Positions 1-8,371 of a stretch of 64,000 nucleotides of DNA are shown here, piece after piece. Position 1 is the stretch's first letter. Every line of letters starts with the position of its first letter. Made by a program: the position numbers and the translations under genes. The stretch is from Chloroflexota bacterium (GTDB lineage: Bacteria; Chloroflexota; Anaerolineae; Anaerolineales; Villigracilaceae), in NCBI GenBank assembly GCA_016234495.1, contig JACRBI010000013.1:21207-85206 (forward strand), in the 5' to 3' direction. Below the pieces are notes generated by a model. It saw only the letters and a program-made list of their open reading frames with translations, was not told where the DNA came from and did no database searches.

Positions 1-2
1 TG

Positions 3-98
3 GAGGTCGCCCGCTCATATGAGGCTTCCCAAAATATGGTCCGTAATCAGGATGAACTGCTGGGCAAAACAATCGCCTCGCTGGGTCGGATCGGTTAG
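3..98 (+). CDS. Flagellar rod protein (FlgF/FlgG family), C-terminal end only
   Basis: The reading frame enters from the left edge and stops at TAG 96-98. The visible residues carry the C-terminal signature of axial rod/hook proteins (SYEASQNMVRNQDELLGK, then a GRIG ending). In this family that segment forms the D0 helix packed in the core of the rod. Only 13 bases separate it from the next rod gene, so both are in one operon, as in the usual flgF-flgG order. It could be either paralogue; the N-terminus lies outside the window. Confidence 0.8.
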   Translation, partial: EVARSYEASQNMVRNQDELLGKTIASLGRIG

Positions 99-111
99 AT
101 AAGGAGTTAAT

Positions 112-855
112 ATGTCTTCGTCCCTTTTCCACGTACTTAATATTTCAAAGCAGGATATTCTCAGCCGCCTGACCGACCTGGATGTCGCCAGCAATAACCT
201 GGCAAACGTCAACACAGCCGGGTTCAAAACCAGCCGCTCCAACTTTCAGGAAATGCTCAACCAGCAGCTCACCGAAGGCGTGCAGTTGCGCAACACCCAG
301 ATGTTGACATCGCAAGGCTCCTTGCGCGACTCAACCAACTCGCTGGATTGGGCGATTCAAGGCGAGGGCTTCTTCAGCGTAACCCTGCCAGACGGGACGA
401 CTGGGTACACCCGCGATGGGCAGTTCGTCCTCGACGGAGATCTCAACCTCGTGTCAGCCAGCGGTTATCCTTTGGTCTGGGACGGTCAGGTTACAGAAGG
501 CACGTCTGAAATTAGCGTCAGTTCCGAAGGCCTGGTTACCGCCAACGACGCAGACGGCGCCAGAGTGGAACTTGGCACCGTCCAGTTGACCCGCTTCCCC
601 AATTCCAGCGGACTTACCAGCCGCGGCGACAACGTCTGGTTGGAATCAGACGCTTCCGGCGCAGCCCAGACGGGCGCAGCTGGATCCGAAAATCTCGGCA
701 CGATCAGCCCTTACAGAGTCGAACAGTCCAATGTTGACCTGTCTCAAGAAATGACGCATTTGATCACCCTCCAGCGCTCGTTCAGCATGTCGGTCAAGGC
801 TTTCCAGCAAACTGACTCGATGATCTCTCAGGCAATAAACCTGCGCAAAGCGTAA
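112..855 (+). CDS. flgG: Flagellar basal-body rod protein FlgG (or FlgF)
   Basis: This 247-residue axial protein forms part of the rod that joins the MS ring to the hook. The N-terminal D0 motif SNNLANVNTAGFK is at residues 27-39. The C-terminal NVDLSQEMTHLITLQRSF segment and closing helix are near residues 205-245, as in FlgF/FlgG/FlgE. The length fits FlgF or FlgG (about 245-265) and is too short for hook FlgE. The start ATG follows AAGGAG at 101-106. It is the second of two rod paralogues in a row, which favours FlgG, but the FlgF/FlgG split cannot be settled by eye. Its stop codon overlaps the -35 of a sigma-28 promoter. Confidence 0.8.
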   Translation: MSSSLFHVLNISKQDILSRLTDLDVASNNLANVNTAGFKTSRSNFQEMLNQQLTEGVQLRNTQMLTSQGSLRDSTNSLDWAIQGEGFFSVTLPDGTTGYTRDGQFVLDGDLNLVSASGYPLVWDGQVTEGTSEISVSSEGLVTANDADGARVELGTVQLTRFPNSSGLTSRGDNVWLESDASGAAQTGAAGSENLGTISPYRVEQSNVDLSQEMTHLITLQRSFSMSVKAFQQTDSMISQAINLRKA

Positions 856-879
856 TGTTTTCAAAAATACTGCCGATAA
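853..879 (+). promoter_or_regulatory. Sigma-28 (FliA-type) promoter for flgM
   Basis: TAATGTTT at 853-860, an 11-base spacer, and GCCGATAA at 872-879. Against the enterobacterial consensus TAAAGTTT-N11-GCCGATAA this matches 15 of 16 positions with exact spacing. Initiation would fall near 886, about 34 bases before the flgM start. In other bacteria a sigma-28 promoter before flgM forms the negative loop in which FlgM restrains FliA until it is exported. Confidence 0.8.
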
Positions 880-919
880 TGGTATTGTGAATTAACATAC
901 CTTGCAGGAGAAATATCCA

Positions 920-1216
920 ATGAAAATCGAAAACAACAGTGTACCGCCACTTTCTGCCAAACCAACAGAAACCATCCCCCCGGTCGAGAAGAAGGATGAC
1001 CACAACGGGATTAATTCTGTTCGCTCCAGGCAGGACAGAGTGGAAATGTCTGAAAACGCGCGCCTGCTGGCCAAAGCCCGAACCGCGCTCGGAAATGTGG
1101 AAGAAACCAATTCCGACTATCTCCTCGCGCTCAAAAACCAGATCGCGAGCGGAGATTACACGATTCAAGTCAGCGAACTCGCCCGAAAATTAATAGCAAC
1201 CTTGCATCCGAAATAA
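920..1216 (+). CDS. flgM: Anti-sigma-28 factor FlgM
   Basis: A 98-residue protein with the FlgM C-terminal pattern. RVEMSENARLLAKA is followed by a helix and then LKNQIASGDYTIQVSELARKLI, the sigma-28-binding helices of the family. The N-terminal half is polar and disordered-looking, as expected for a protein exported through the hollow flagellum. A TTG at 902 is in frame, but ATG 920 sits 9 bases after CAGGAG (905-910) and is the better start. It follows a strong sigma-28 promoter and precedes flgN, a common pairing. Family knowledge: FlgM binds FliA until hook completion allows its secretion. Confidence 0.85.
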   Translation: MKIENNSVPPLSAKPTETIPPVEKKDDHNGINSVRSRQDRVEMSENARLLAKARTALGNVEETNSDYLLALKNQIASGDYTIQVSELARKLIATLHPK

Positions 1217-1238
1217 CCTGTTACCAAGGACTCCTGAT

Positions 1239-1757
1239 ATGGTAGATGATAAATTCACAATCAATCGATTCGAACTTGAGCAGGTGCTCGTACAGCAGTT
1301 CCGGATACTACAGGAACTGATCGTGTTGTCCAAAAGCGAGCGCGTAGCCTTGCTGAACGAGCCTGAACTGATCCTGCAAATTGTTGAGGACAAGGAAGTG
1401 CTCCTCGACAAAATGAGTTTAATGGAAGATAAATGCCGCCAGATCATTCAGGAACTTTCGCTTTCATTGGACATGCATGTGGAAGATACGTCCATTCAGG
1501 CCTTATTGCCATATTTCAAACCAGAGGATGCCAACCGCATCAAGAACCTGTCGGAAGGGATTTACAGCCTTGCCAAACAGGCGCGCGAATTAAACCATGC
1601 CAGTCAGGCGCTTGCGATCACCAAACTGGATTGGGTCAAGGCAACTCAACTATTTTTAATCAGCATTTTCCAGCCAGATCCGGGATACCGTTCTCCAAAA
1701 GGCGGGGCAACCCATCAGGAGCCGACAACTGGTTTGGGCGTTGAGTTTCACGTTTAA
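1239..1757 (+). CDS. flgN: Flagellar export chaperone FlgN
   Basis: A 172-residue, mostly helical protein with long heptad-like stretches, for example EQVLVQQFRILQELIVLSKSE and the QIVEDKEVLLDKMSLMEDK region. Similarity to FlgN is weak, as usual for this family. Position is the stronger evidence: it lies between flgM and flgK-flgL, whose products FlgN escorts to the export gate. Start ATG 1239 follows AAGGA at 1226-1230. A downstream ATG would also be possible. Confidence 0.75.
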   Translation: MVDDKFTINRFELEQVLVQQFRILQELIVLSKSERVALLNEPELILQIVEDKEVLLDKMSLMEDKCRQIIQELSLSLDMHVEDTSIQALLPYFKPEDANRIKNLSEGIYSLAKQARELNHASQALAITKLDWVKATQLFLISIFQPDPGYRSPKGGATHQEPTTGLGVEFHV

Positions 1758-1768
1758 GGAATATTCAG

Positions 1769-3178
1769 ATGCCAACCCTTTCCTCGATCTCAACCTCATT
1801 ACAGGCAGTCCTGACTCAGTCGCATGTTTTGGAGATTACTCAACATAACATTGCCAATGCCAGCACGCCCGGCTACCGCCGTCAATCTGCGATACTGACC
1901 GCGTCAGTGCCTTCCTCGTATGGCGGGTCGGAATTCGTGAATGGTCCCGGAATGAGGGGTGGGGGTGTCGCTATCGCAAAAATCCAGCGATTTAATCTTG
2001 AATTTTTTGACGGGCGTTTTCGCACGGTTTCAGCTGAAACAAAAAACTGGGAAGCCCAAAGTGAGATCCTCACCCAATTGGAAGCGACTCTGGCTGAAAC
2101 TTCGGAAGATGGCTTACTCCCCAAGCTTGACCAGTTCTGGGCAGGGTGGCAGTCGTTATCCAGCGACCCGACAAATGTCAGCCTGCGGGGAGTCCTTTTG
2201 GATGATGCCAGTTCGCTCGCCACAGCTTTTAATCGGCGGGTGGAGCAGATCAATTTGTTGCGCGGTGACCAGAACCTGTCCATCATCAGTCAAGTTGACA
2301 AGGTCAACTCGCTGGCGGATGAAGTAGCCAAATTGAATGCCGAGATTTCGCATGTGCTGTCAATCGGCGAGCAGCCCAACGATCTGATGGATAAGCGCGA
2401 TCTGGCCCTCGATCAGCTCTCAGACCTGACCGGGTCGGTTTCCTATGAACAGAAGAACGGCGAGATGGTGGTTTCGATCGGCGGGCATGTTTTGGTTGTC
2501 GGGCACGAAGCCATAAAACTAACCACAAAACCCAAGCCGTCTCCTGATTCAACTTTAGTGGATGTCTATTGGGCTGATAATCAGGTCCTCATTCCCCCCA
2601 GTGGAAAATTGAAGGGCACATTGGAAGTGCGCGACCAGATTTTGACCGGTCAGTTGGCCGGGCTGAATACGCTTGCCAGCGGATTAATGACACAGGTCAA
2701 TGCCATTCATACCACGGGCTACGGTATTAACAATGCCACTGGCATGAATTTCTTTACAGGGACTGTCGGCAACGAGGCAGGCACCATCGCGGTCAACCCC
2801 TTGCTGGATGCCGCCAGCATTGCCACATCCAGAAACATCAACGAAGTCGGCAATAATGGAATTGCCCTTGACATGGTCGCTTTGAAATCATTCAAAGGAA
2901 TGGCGACAAATACTGCGACCCTCAATGAATACTATAATGCCCAGATCACCGATCTGGCTGTAACCACTCAGCGCGCGGCAAATAATACTTATCAGCATGG
3001 ACTGGTGGCAAAGGCATTAAGCGACCAGCGCGAATCGGTCGCGGGCGTTTCTCTCGACGAAGAAGCTGCGAATATGGCCAAAGCGCAAAAAGCCTACCAG
3101 GCTGCTGCCCGCGTTTTGACAACCTTTGATGAACTCCTCGACCTGGTCATTAACCGAATGGGTCTGGCGGGCCGCTAG
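1769..3178 (+). CDS. flgK: Hook-filament junction protein FlgK (HAP1)
   Basis: A 469-residue axial protein joining hook to filament. The N-terminal D0 motif is TQHNIANASTPGYRRQ (about residues 24-39). The C-terminal signature GVSLDEEAANMAKAQKAYQAAARVLTTFDELLD is at about 425-458, both diagnostic of FlgK. It is somewhat shorter than the enterobacterial protein (about 547), with the loss in the central D2/D3 part, as is common outside Proteobacteria. It sits 11 bases after flgN and 17 before flgL, so flgM-flgN-flgK-flgL form one unit under the sigma-28 promoter. Confidence 0.93.
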   Translation: MPTLSSISTSLQAVLTQSHVLEITQHNIANASTPGYRRQSAILTASVPSSYGGSEFVNGPGMRGGGVAIAKIQRFNLEFFDGRFRTVSAETKNWEAQSEILTQLEATLAETSEDGLLPKLDQFWAGWQSLSSDPTNVSLRGVLLDDASSLATAFNRRVEQINLLRGDQNLSIISQVDKVNSLADEVAKLNAEISHVLSIGEQPNDLMDKRDLALDQLSDLTGSVSYEQKNGEMVVSIGGHVLVVGHEAIKLTTKPKPSPDSTLVDVYWADNQVLIPPSGKLKGTLEVRDQILTGQLAGLNTLASGLMTQVNAIHTTGYGINNATGMNFFTGTVGNEAGTIAVNPLLDAASIATSRNINEVGNNGIALDMVALKSFKGMATNTATLNEYYNAQITDLAVTTQRAANNTYQHGLVAKALSDQRESVAGVSLDEEAANMAKAQKAYQAAARVLTTFDELLDLVINRMGLAGR

Positions 3179-3195
3179 GAGTATAAGGAGCCGGT

Positions 3196-4152
3196 ATGAG
3201 GATCACCAACTTGATGATGGCTAATAATGCCATGCAAAACATAGCAGAAAACCAGGAAAAGATAGCCAAATTACGGAATCAGGTTTCCACGCAAAAGCAA
3301 TTTCAGACCGCTTCGGAAAACCCCGTTCAGGCTTCTGCCAGCCTTAGTTTGCGCTCCAATTTGCGGACGCTTGAGTCCTACTCTGATACGGCCAACATAA
3401 CAAGTAACTGGATGAACACCACCGATTACGCCCTTAATCAATTGGAGGAGATCGGCGTTCAAGCATCAAATTTGATTCTGCGCGGGTTAAATGATTCACT
3501 TTCCAACAGCGAACGGTTTACGGCTCTGGCGACCGAGATGAACGGTCTGATCGAAAAAGCGGTAGAACTTGGGAACTCCTCAGTCAATGGACAGTATATC
3601 TTTTCAGGTTACCAGTTGAATCAAAAACCGTTCACACTTGGTGTTGACACTCTTACGACCCTTCTAGACTATCAAGGCAACAACTTCAACCCGACAACGA
3701 TCACCTACGACGGAGATACCGGCAGTATGCAGCGCAGTCTGGGTCCCGATCAGATGGTGACCATGAATATGCCCGGCAGACCATCAATCGAGGCATTCAT
3801 TCAGGATTTGATCTCAGCCAGCACAGCCTTGACGCAGGGCAATATTCACAGCGTCAGTGTGCCTCCCGCCCCTTCTACTTTGCAGGAAGCATTGACTAAG
3901 GTAAAATCGTCGGCAGATGCGATTAATGCAAACCGCACATCGAACGGTGCGCGGATGCGACAGGTAGAATCGGCGTCAAATTTCCTGGAGACGGTCAAGA
4001 TCGAAACGAAAAGCCTGCTTTCTCAAAAAGAGGATACCAATCTGGCGGAAGGAATTGCACTGCTCACAAACCAGCAAACCACCTTCCAGGCAGTGTTAGA
4101 GGTCAGCCAGCGGGCCATATCAGCTCTCAGCCTTTTTGATTACATGCGTTAG
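3196..4152 (+). CDS. flgL: Hook-filament junction protein FlgL (HAP3)
   Basis: A 318-residue flagellin-like junction protein. The N-terminus (MRITNLMMANNAMQNIAENQ...) and the segment KQFQTASENPVQASASLSLR match FlgL/flagellin D0-D1. The C-terminus has the flagellin-type coiled segment (LAEGIALLTNQQTTFQAVLEVSQR). GNSSVNGQYIFSGYQ near residues 128-142 is a FlgL hallmark. It directly follows flgK, with a ribosome site in AAGGAG at 3186-3191. With FlgK it seats the first flagellin subunits on the hook. Confidence 0.92.
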   Translation: MRITNLMMANNAMQNIAENQEKIAKLRNQVSTQKQFQTASENPVQASASLSLRSNLRTLESYSDTANITSNWMNTTDYALNQLEEIGVQASNLILRGLNDSLSNSERFTALATEMNGLIEKAVELGNSSVNGQYIFSGYQLNQKPFTLGVDTLTTLLDYQGNNFNPTTITYDGDTGSMQRSLGPDQMVTMNMPGRPSIEAFIQDLISASTALTQGNIHSVSVPPAPSTLQEALTKVKSSADAINANRTSNGARMRQVESASNFLETVKIETKSLLSQKEDTNLAEGIALLTNQQTTFQAVLEVSQRAISALSLFDYMR

Positions 4153-4226
4153 CTCCCGTCCCAGCGAACACACCATCGAACGCCAATCATTGCCCTGAAA
4201 AACCCCGGTACGTGGAGTGTGTCGTC

Positions 4227-4514
4227 ATGTTGGTAATATCCCGCAAAGTGGACGAGAGCGTCATGCTCGGAGATACGATTGTTTTAACCGTGCTTGCGAT
4301 CGAAGGTGACAGGGTCAAGATCGGGATTACCGCCCCGCGCGAAACGATTATTTTGCGTCAGGAAATTTACCAGGCCGTGCAAGATCAGGAAAAGATACAG
4401 GAATTACTGGCAAAGGAAACCGAATCAGAAGCTTTTGAGCAGTTGCGGAAACTATTGGTATCTGAGAGTGAAAAAGAAAACGACGGACAGGAGAGAAGCG
4501 AGGACGCTCCCTGA
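4227..4514 (+). CDS. csrA: Carbon storage/flagellin translational regulator CsrA
   Basis: A 95-residue RNA-binding protein. The N-terminal MLVISRKVDE and GDRVKIGITAPRETIILRQEIY match CsrA throughout. Arg6 and Arg44, the RNA-contact positions, are present. An acidic tail of about 30 residues (ETESEAFEQLRK...) extends beyond the usual 60-75. An ATG-less extension from 4212 exists, but ATG 4227, 9 bases after GGAG (4214-4217), gives the canonical N-terminus. It follows flgL as in Bacillus, yet no fliW is present between or near them. Likely targets are the fliC and flaG leaders described below. Confidence 0.93.
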   Translation: MLVISRKVDESVMLGDTIVLTVLAIEGDRVKIGITAPRETIILRQEIYQAVQDQEKIQELLAKETESEAFEQLRKLLVSESEKENDGQERSEDAP

Positions 4515-4545
4515 GAGTTTTGTCGAACATAATGATCTGAACTGG

Positions 4546-4582
4546 AAAGCCGCTTTCAAACTGAAGGCGGCTTTTGATTTTG
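4546..4582 (+). terminator. Intrinsic terminator after csrA
   Basis: AAAGCCGC at 4546-4553 pairs with GCGGCTTT at 4567-4574, with further TTC/GAA pairing inside and a T-rich tail (TTTTGATTTTG). It ends the flgM-csrA unit, so the chemotaxis operon that follows needs its own promoter. Confidence 0.7.
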
Positions 4583-4749
4583 TCATGCAGGCTGCCAAAA
4601 TGAGGATGGCAGGGAGGGAGGGCGCTCTGTAATGTCTGAAAATTAATTTACCTGTTTTTTGGTTTCTCTTTACGGATGATTTACTGCGGAGTATGTGGTT
4701 GTGTGCTATCTTTTGTCATCGAGGAACCCAAAGGACATTGGACTAGCCT

Positions 4750-6858
4750 ATGGAAATTACTTTTGATATTAGCGAAGACGAACTTCCGGTTTTTCTGGCT
4801 GAAGCAGATGAACATTTACAAGTGCTGGATGACAGCCTGATTCGGCTGGAACGCGAAGACGCAGATGCCGAACTTGTTCAGACCGTATTCCGTTCTGCTC
4901 ATACCATCAAAGGCATGTCCGGCATGATCGGGCACAAGCGGATGACGGCGCTAACTCATGCCCTCGAAACCGTGCTGGACGGGGTCCGCAAGAACAGCAT
5001 CCAGATAACCAAACCGATGATTAATATTTGCCTTGAGGCGGTTGATCATTTAAGGCTGTTACGAGATGAGATCATCACTGCTCAAACATGCGACCTTAAT
5101 ATTGACGAGATGGTAAAGTCGTTAAAGGATTTTATCGAAGGAACGAAACACGAACCCTCTCAGCCAGTTCCAGACAACGGTCACGAAAAAAATACCGCGC
5201 GGGCTGTGCCTGAAAATGGGAATCAATCAGGTCAAAATGTGGAGCCTGTGAATTCCAATGGAAGCGTGGCAGGACAAGGGAGCAAAGCAGTTCAAATCCA
5301 GGCCAAAATTGACGCGAACGGTATGGCGTCAGCGGCGCGCGCATTTCAACTCATGATGGCGTTGCAGGATATGGGCGACATACAATCCATGTCGCCAAGC
5401 CAGGCACAGATCGAAACATCCAGTGCTGTCAGCGATTTTTCGGCGGTTGTCGCGACCGCCCAGCCACTTGAAAAGATACGCGCTGCCTTAATGACAATTT
5501 CTGGGGTTGATGAGATTTCCATAGACGGCAAGGTCATTCTCTCCAATGGGTCAATTGCGGCGGAGGTTGAACCTGCGCAACAAAAACAATCAATCGCCCC
5601 TGAAAAGAAACCTGCTCTTCCAACCAAGCTGTCTGGATTAGCGAACGAAAGACGCGCTGCCACTCCTTTCGGCAGGCGCAGCGCAGATATGACGATCCGC
5701 ACCAACGTGGAGCGCATCGATAACCTTATGAATCTTGTCGGTGAAATGATCACCGACCGAAACCATCTGAAACAACTTCACAGCCGCCTCAAACGCATCA
5801 ACGGCACGTATGATCAGATTTTTGAGACGATCACTCATTTGGGACGGATCACCGATCAACTCCAGGAAGAGGTCATGCATATTCGTATGCTGCCTGTTTC
5901 GAGTTCCTTCGGAAAGTTTCCGCGCATGGTGCGCGACATGGCAGAGAAAGTCGGTAAAAAGATCGATCTGGTTATCCGCGGCGAAGATACTGAAATGGAC
6001 CGGTCAATGCTTGAAGAGATCAATGACCCGCTCATCCATTTGGTTCGAAATTCTGTCGACCACGGCATCGAGCTGCCTGAGGTTCGCCTGGCTGCCGGTA
6101 AACCGGAACGGGGAACTCTCACACTGACCGCCCGCCACGAGCAGGGACGGGTCATTTTGACTGTTGAAGACGACGGCGGGGGGATTGATGGCGAAAAGCT
6201 CCGCAAGAATGCAATCCAAAAGGGATTGATCACAGCGGAAGAGGCGGCCAGCCTGACCGAAGAACAGTCAATAGACCTGATGTTTATGGCGGGCCTTTCC
6301 ACTGCTCAAAAAGTAACGGACATTTCCGGGCGGGGGGTTGGGCTGGATATTGTCAACACGAACATTCAACACGTAAATGGATCCATTCAAGTGGAGACAA
6401 AGCTTGGTAAGGGTACCAGGTTTCAGATCATTCTGCCTCTGACGCTTGCGGTTGTACCCGCCCTGCTGGTCAGTATCTGCCATTCCACATTTGCCATTCC
6501 ACTGGTGATGATTACAGAAACTCTTCGCCTTGAGAAGAACGATATTGTATATGTCAATCGAAAACCTGTTACAAGATTAAGGGAGAAGATTCTTTCCCTG
6601 TTGTATCTTTCAGATATTTTTAACCTCCCGGAAAGCCGGGATGAAAAAAAATATACCTTCGCTGTGGTGGTTCAATCCGGCAAACAGCGGATCGGGCTGA
6701 TCATTGACAGCCTGCTTGGAGAAGAGGATGTGGTGGTGAAGCCCCTTGGCGCATTCATCGGTGATGTCGCCGGCATATCCAGCGCTGCAATTCTTGGCGA
6801 TGGACAGGTGGCGTTAATTGTTGATGTATTTGGTTTATTCAAACTGGCTGGAATTTAA
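4750..6858 (+). CDS. cheA: Chemotaxis histidine kinase CheA
   Basis: A 702-residue kinase that couples chemoreceptors to CheY and CheB. Domains in order: Hpt/P1 (residues 1-105) with the phospho-acceptor His51 in RSAHTIKGMSG; a linker rich in Q, N and P; a divergent P2-like region (about 180-275); the dimerisation helices (about 310-370); the HATPase (about 385-550) with N-box LVRNSVDHG, G1 DDGGGID and G2 GRGVGLDIV; and a CheW-like P5 domain to the end. No receiver domain is fused. It heads the operon cheA-cheC-cheD-cheY-cheB-cheR-HDOD-cheX-cheX. AAAGGA lies rather far upstream (about 14 bases), so the start is slightly uncertain. Confidence 0.95.
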   Translation: MEITFDISEDELPVFLAEADEHLQVLDDSLIRLEREDADAELVQTVFRSAHTIKGMSGMIGHKRMTALTHALETVLDGVRKNSIQITKPMINICLEAVDHLRLLRDEIITAQTCDLNIDEMVKSLKDFIEGTKHEPSQPVPDNGHEKNTARAVPENGNQSGQNVEPVNSNGSVAGQGSKAVQIQAKIDANGMASAARAFQLMMALQDMGDIQSMSPSQAQIETSSAVSDFSAVVATAQPLEKIRAALMTISGVDEISIDGKVILSNGSIAAEVEPAQQKQSIAPEKKPALPTKLSGLANERRAATPFGRRSADMTIRTNVERIDNLMNLVGEMITDRNHLKQLHSRLKRINGTYDQIFETITHLGRITDQLQEEVMHIRMLPVSSSFGKFPRMVRDMAEKVGKKIDLVIRGEDTEMDRSMLEEINDPLIHLVRNSVDHGIELPEVRLAAGKPERGTLTLTARHEQGRVILTVEDDGGGIDGEKLRKNAIQKGLITAEEAASLTEEQSIDLMFMAGLSTAQKVTDISGRGVGLDIVNTNIQHVNGSIQVETKLGKGTRFQIILPLTLAVVPALLVSICHSTFAIPLVMITETLRLEKNDIVYVNRKPVTRLREKILSLLYLSDIFNLPESRDEKKYTFAVVVQSGKQRIGLIIDSLLGEEDVVVKPLGAFIGDVAGISSAAILGDGQVALIVDVFGLFKLAGI

Positions 6859-6876
6859 GAAAGGTGGAACTCTGTT

Positions 6877-7485
6877 ATGGTCGAAAATGTTCCGTTTGAT
6901 CAGGATCTGCTGGAAAAGCTGAAAACCATTGCCAGTGAAGGCATTAGTAATGCCGCTCATGGATTTTCTGGAATGGTCGGTCGAAAGATCGAGGTAAGCA
7001 ACCCGGCGCTTAAATTAGTGCCCTTGCTGACGATCCCTGCGATGGTTGGCGGGCCTGAGGATGATGCTGTTGGAATCTACCTGCGTTTTGAAGGCGATAT
7101 GGTCGGTCAGATCATGATGATCATGCCCTATCAAAAAGCGCTCGAACTGGCTGACCTCTTGATGGATTTGCCTAATGGCACCACGCAGCGTATGAACTCG
7201 ATGGAAAGATCTGCACTCGGTGAACTGGGTAACATGTGCGGTACGTTTTTCTTGAACTCACTTGCGAAGTTGGCCGGAGCCAGCATCATGCCTTCCCCTC
7301 CGGCAGTGATGGTCGATATGGTCGGGGCGATCCTCGATATTGTGGTCGCAACAGCCGGCGGTATCAGTGAGCAGGTATTGCTGATGCAGGCAAATTTCAT
7401 GGATGGTCCTCGCAGCGTTGAAGCGAACTTCTGGGTCATCCCTGATATGAATGCGTTAAAAAATCTATTAAAGAAAAATTCTTAG
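6877..7485 (+). CDS. cheC: CheY-P phosphatase CheC
   Basis: A 202-residue CheC-family protein that dephosphorylates CheY-P and in other species binds CheD. CheC normally has two helical active sites with the pattern [D/S]-x3-E-x2-N. Here the second is intact (Ser112, Glu116, Asn119 in SALGELGN). The first (LKTIASEGISNAAHGFS, residues 15-31) has lost the usual Glu and Asn, aligning as Thr and Ser. Only one functional site is therefore predicted. It lies 18 bases after cheA and 3 before cheD. Confidence 0.88.
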   Translation: MVENVPFDQDLLEKLKTIASEGISNAAHGFSGMVGRKIEVSNPALKLVPLLTIPAMVGGPEDDAVGIYLRFEGDMVGQIMMIMPYQKALELADLLMDLPNGTTQRMNSMERSALGELGNMCGTFFLNSLAKLAGASIMPSPPAVMVDMVGAILDIVVATAGGISEQVLLMQANFMDGPRSVEANFWVIPDMNALKNLLKKNS

Positions 7486-7488
7486 CGT

Positions 7489-7986
7489 ATGAGGAAAGAT
7501 CCGATTAGTTTGGGATTGGGCGAGCGCGCCGTCAGTCGGAACCCGGAGGACGTTCTTGTCGCCTACGGGTTGGGTTCCTGTCTCGGGATTTCAATGATCG
7601 ACCCGCAGACACGGATTTCAGCATTACTTCACGCGGTTCTTCCTGGAGCAACAAACGGGCTGTCTGCGAGCGACCCAAACGCGCACAAGTATGTTGACAC
7701 TGGCATTGAAAGTCTGGTTGATGCAGTTGTCAAGGAAGGCGCAAATAAAGCCAGGCTGATCGTCCGTATCATTGGAGGCGCGAACATGCTGATTTCGCCC
7801 GGCATGGCCAATTCCTTTGATATCGGAACGCGGAACATGGAATCAGCCCGCAGGACCTTGCAGCGTCTGAATTTGAAAATTGCAGCCGAAGAAGTCGGCG
7901 GACATACCGGAAGGACTGTCCATGTTTATGTTGGCGCTAGCCGCGTGACCGTCAGAGTCATCGGCGAGAAAGAACGCGATATATAG
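7489..7986 (+). CDS. cheD: Chemoreceptor glutamine deamidase CheD
   Basis: A 165-residue CheD. Family catalytic residues are visible: Cys31 in YGLGSCLGI and His48 in LLHAVLPG, with the downstream KYVDTGI segment. The later FDIGTRN and EVGGHTGRTV motifs are also typical. CheD deamidates glutamines on methyl-accepting receptors, and CheC can bind CheD to modulate this. The coding region begins at ATG 7489, 3 bases after the cheC stop, suggesting translational coupling. Confidence 0.93.
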   Translation: MRKDPISLGLGERAVSRNPEDVLVAYGLGSCLGISMIDPQTRISALLHAVLPGATNGLSASDPNAHKYVDTGIESLVDAVVKEGANKARLIVRIIGGANMLISPGMANSFDIGTRNMESARRTLQRLNLKIAAEEVGGHTGRTVHVYVGASRVTVRVIGEKERDI

Positions 7987-8007
7987 AAATCCAAGAGGAG
8001 TGATCGT

Positions 8008-8364
8008 ATGACAAAGATTTTGGTAGTGGATGATGCAGAGTTTTTGCGTGTGCGTTTGACCAAGATGCTGCTTACAGACGGCTACGAGGTCTTTCAGGCT
8101 GAGAATGGCGTCAAAGCCGTGGGGACATACAAAGAGATCCATCCTGATGTCGTTTTGATGGATGTGACCATGCCTGAAATGGACGGGCTGACAGCGTTGA
8201 AAGAAATCGTCGGTTTTGATGCCAAGGCCAGGGTGATCATGCTGACTGCACTGGGGCAGGAATCAGTGGTGCTGGAAGCGGTTAAATCCGGCGCGCGCGA
8301 TTTCATTGTCAAGCCGTTTGAGCATGAACGCGTGATGAAGGCCATTACAAAACTCCTGACCTAA
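8008..8364 (+). CDS. cheY: Chemotaxis response regulator CheY
   Basis: A 118-residue single receiver domain. The acidic pair Asp8/Asp9, phospho-acceptor Asp52 (VLMDVTMP), switch Thr80 (IMLTA) and Lys102 (VKPFE) are all present. The family role is to carry the signal from CheA to the flagellar switch (FliM, outside this window). AAGAGGAG at about 7993-8000 is a clear ribosome site. It sits inside the chemotaxis operon between cheD and cheB. Confidence 0.93.
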   Translation: MTKILVVDDAEFLRVRLTKMLLTDGYEVFQAENGVKAVGTYKEIHPDVVLMDVTMPEMDGLTALKEIVGFDAKARVIMLTALGQESVVLEAVKSGARDFIVKPFEHERVMKAITKLLT

Positions 8365-8371
8365 CTGGATC

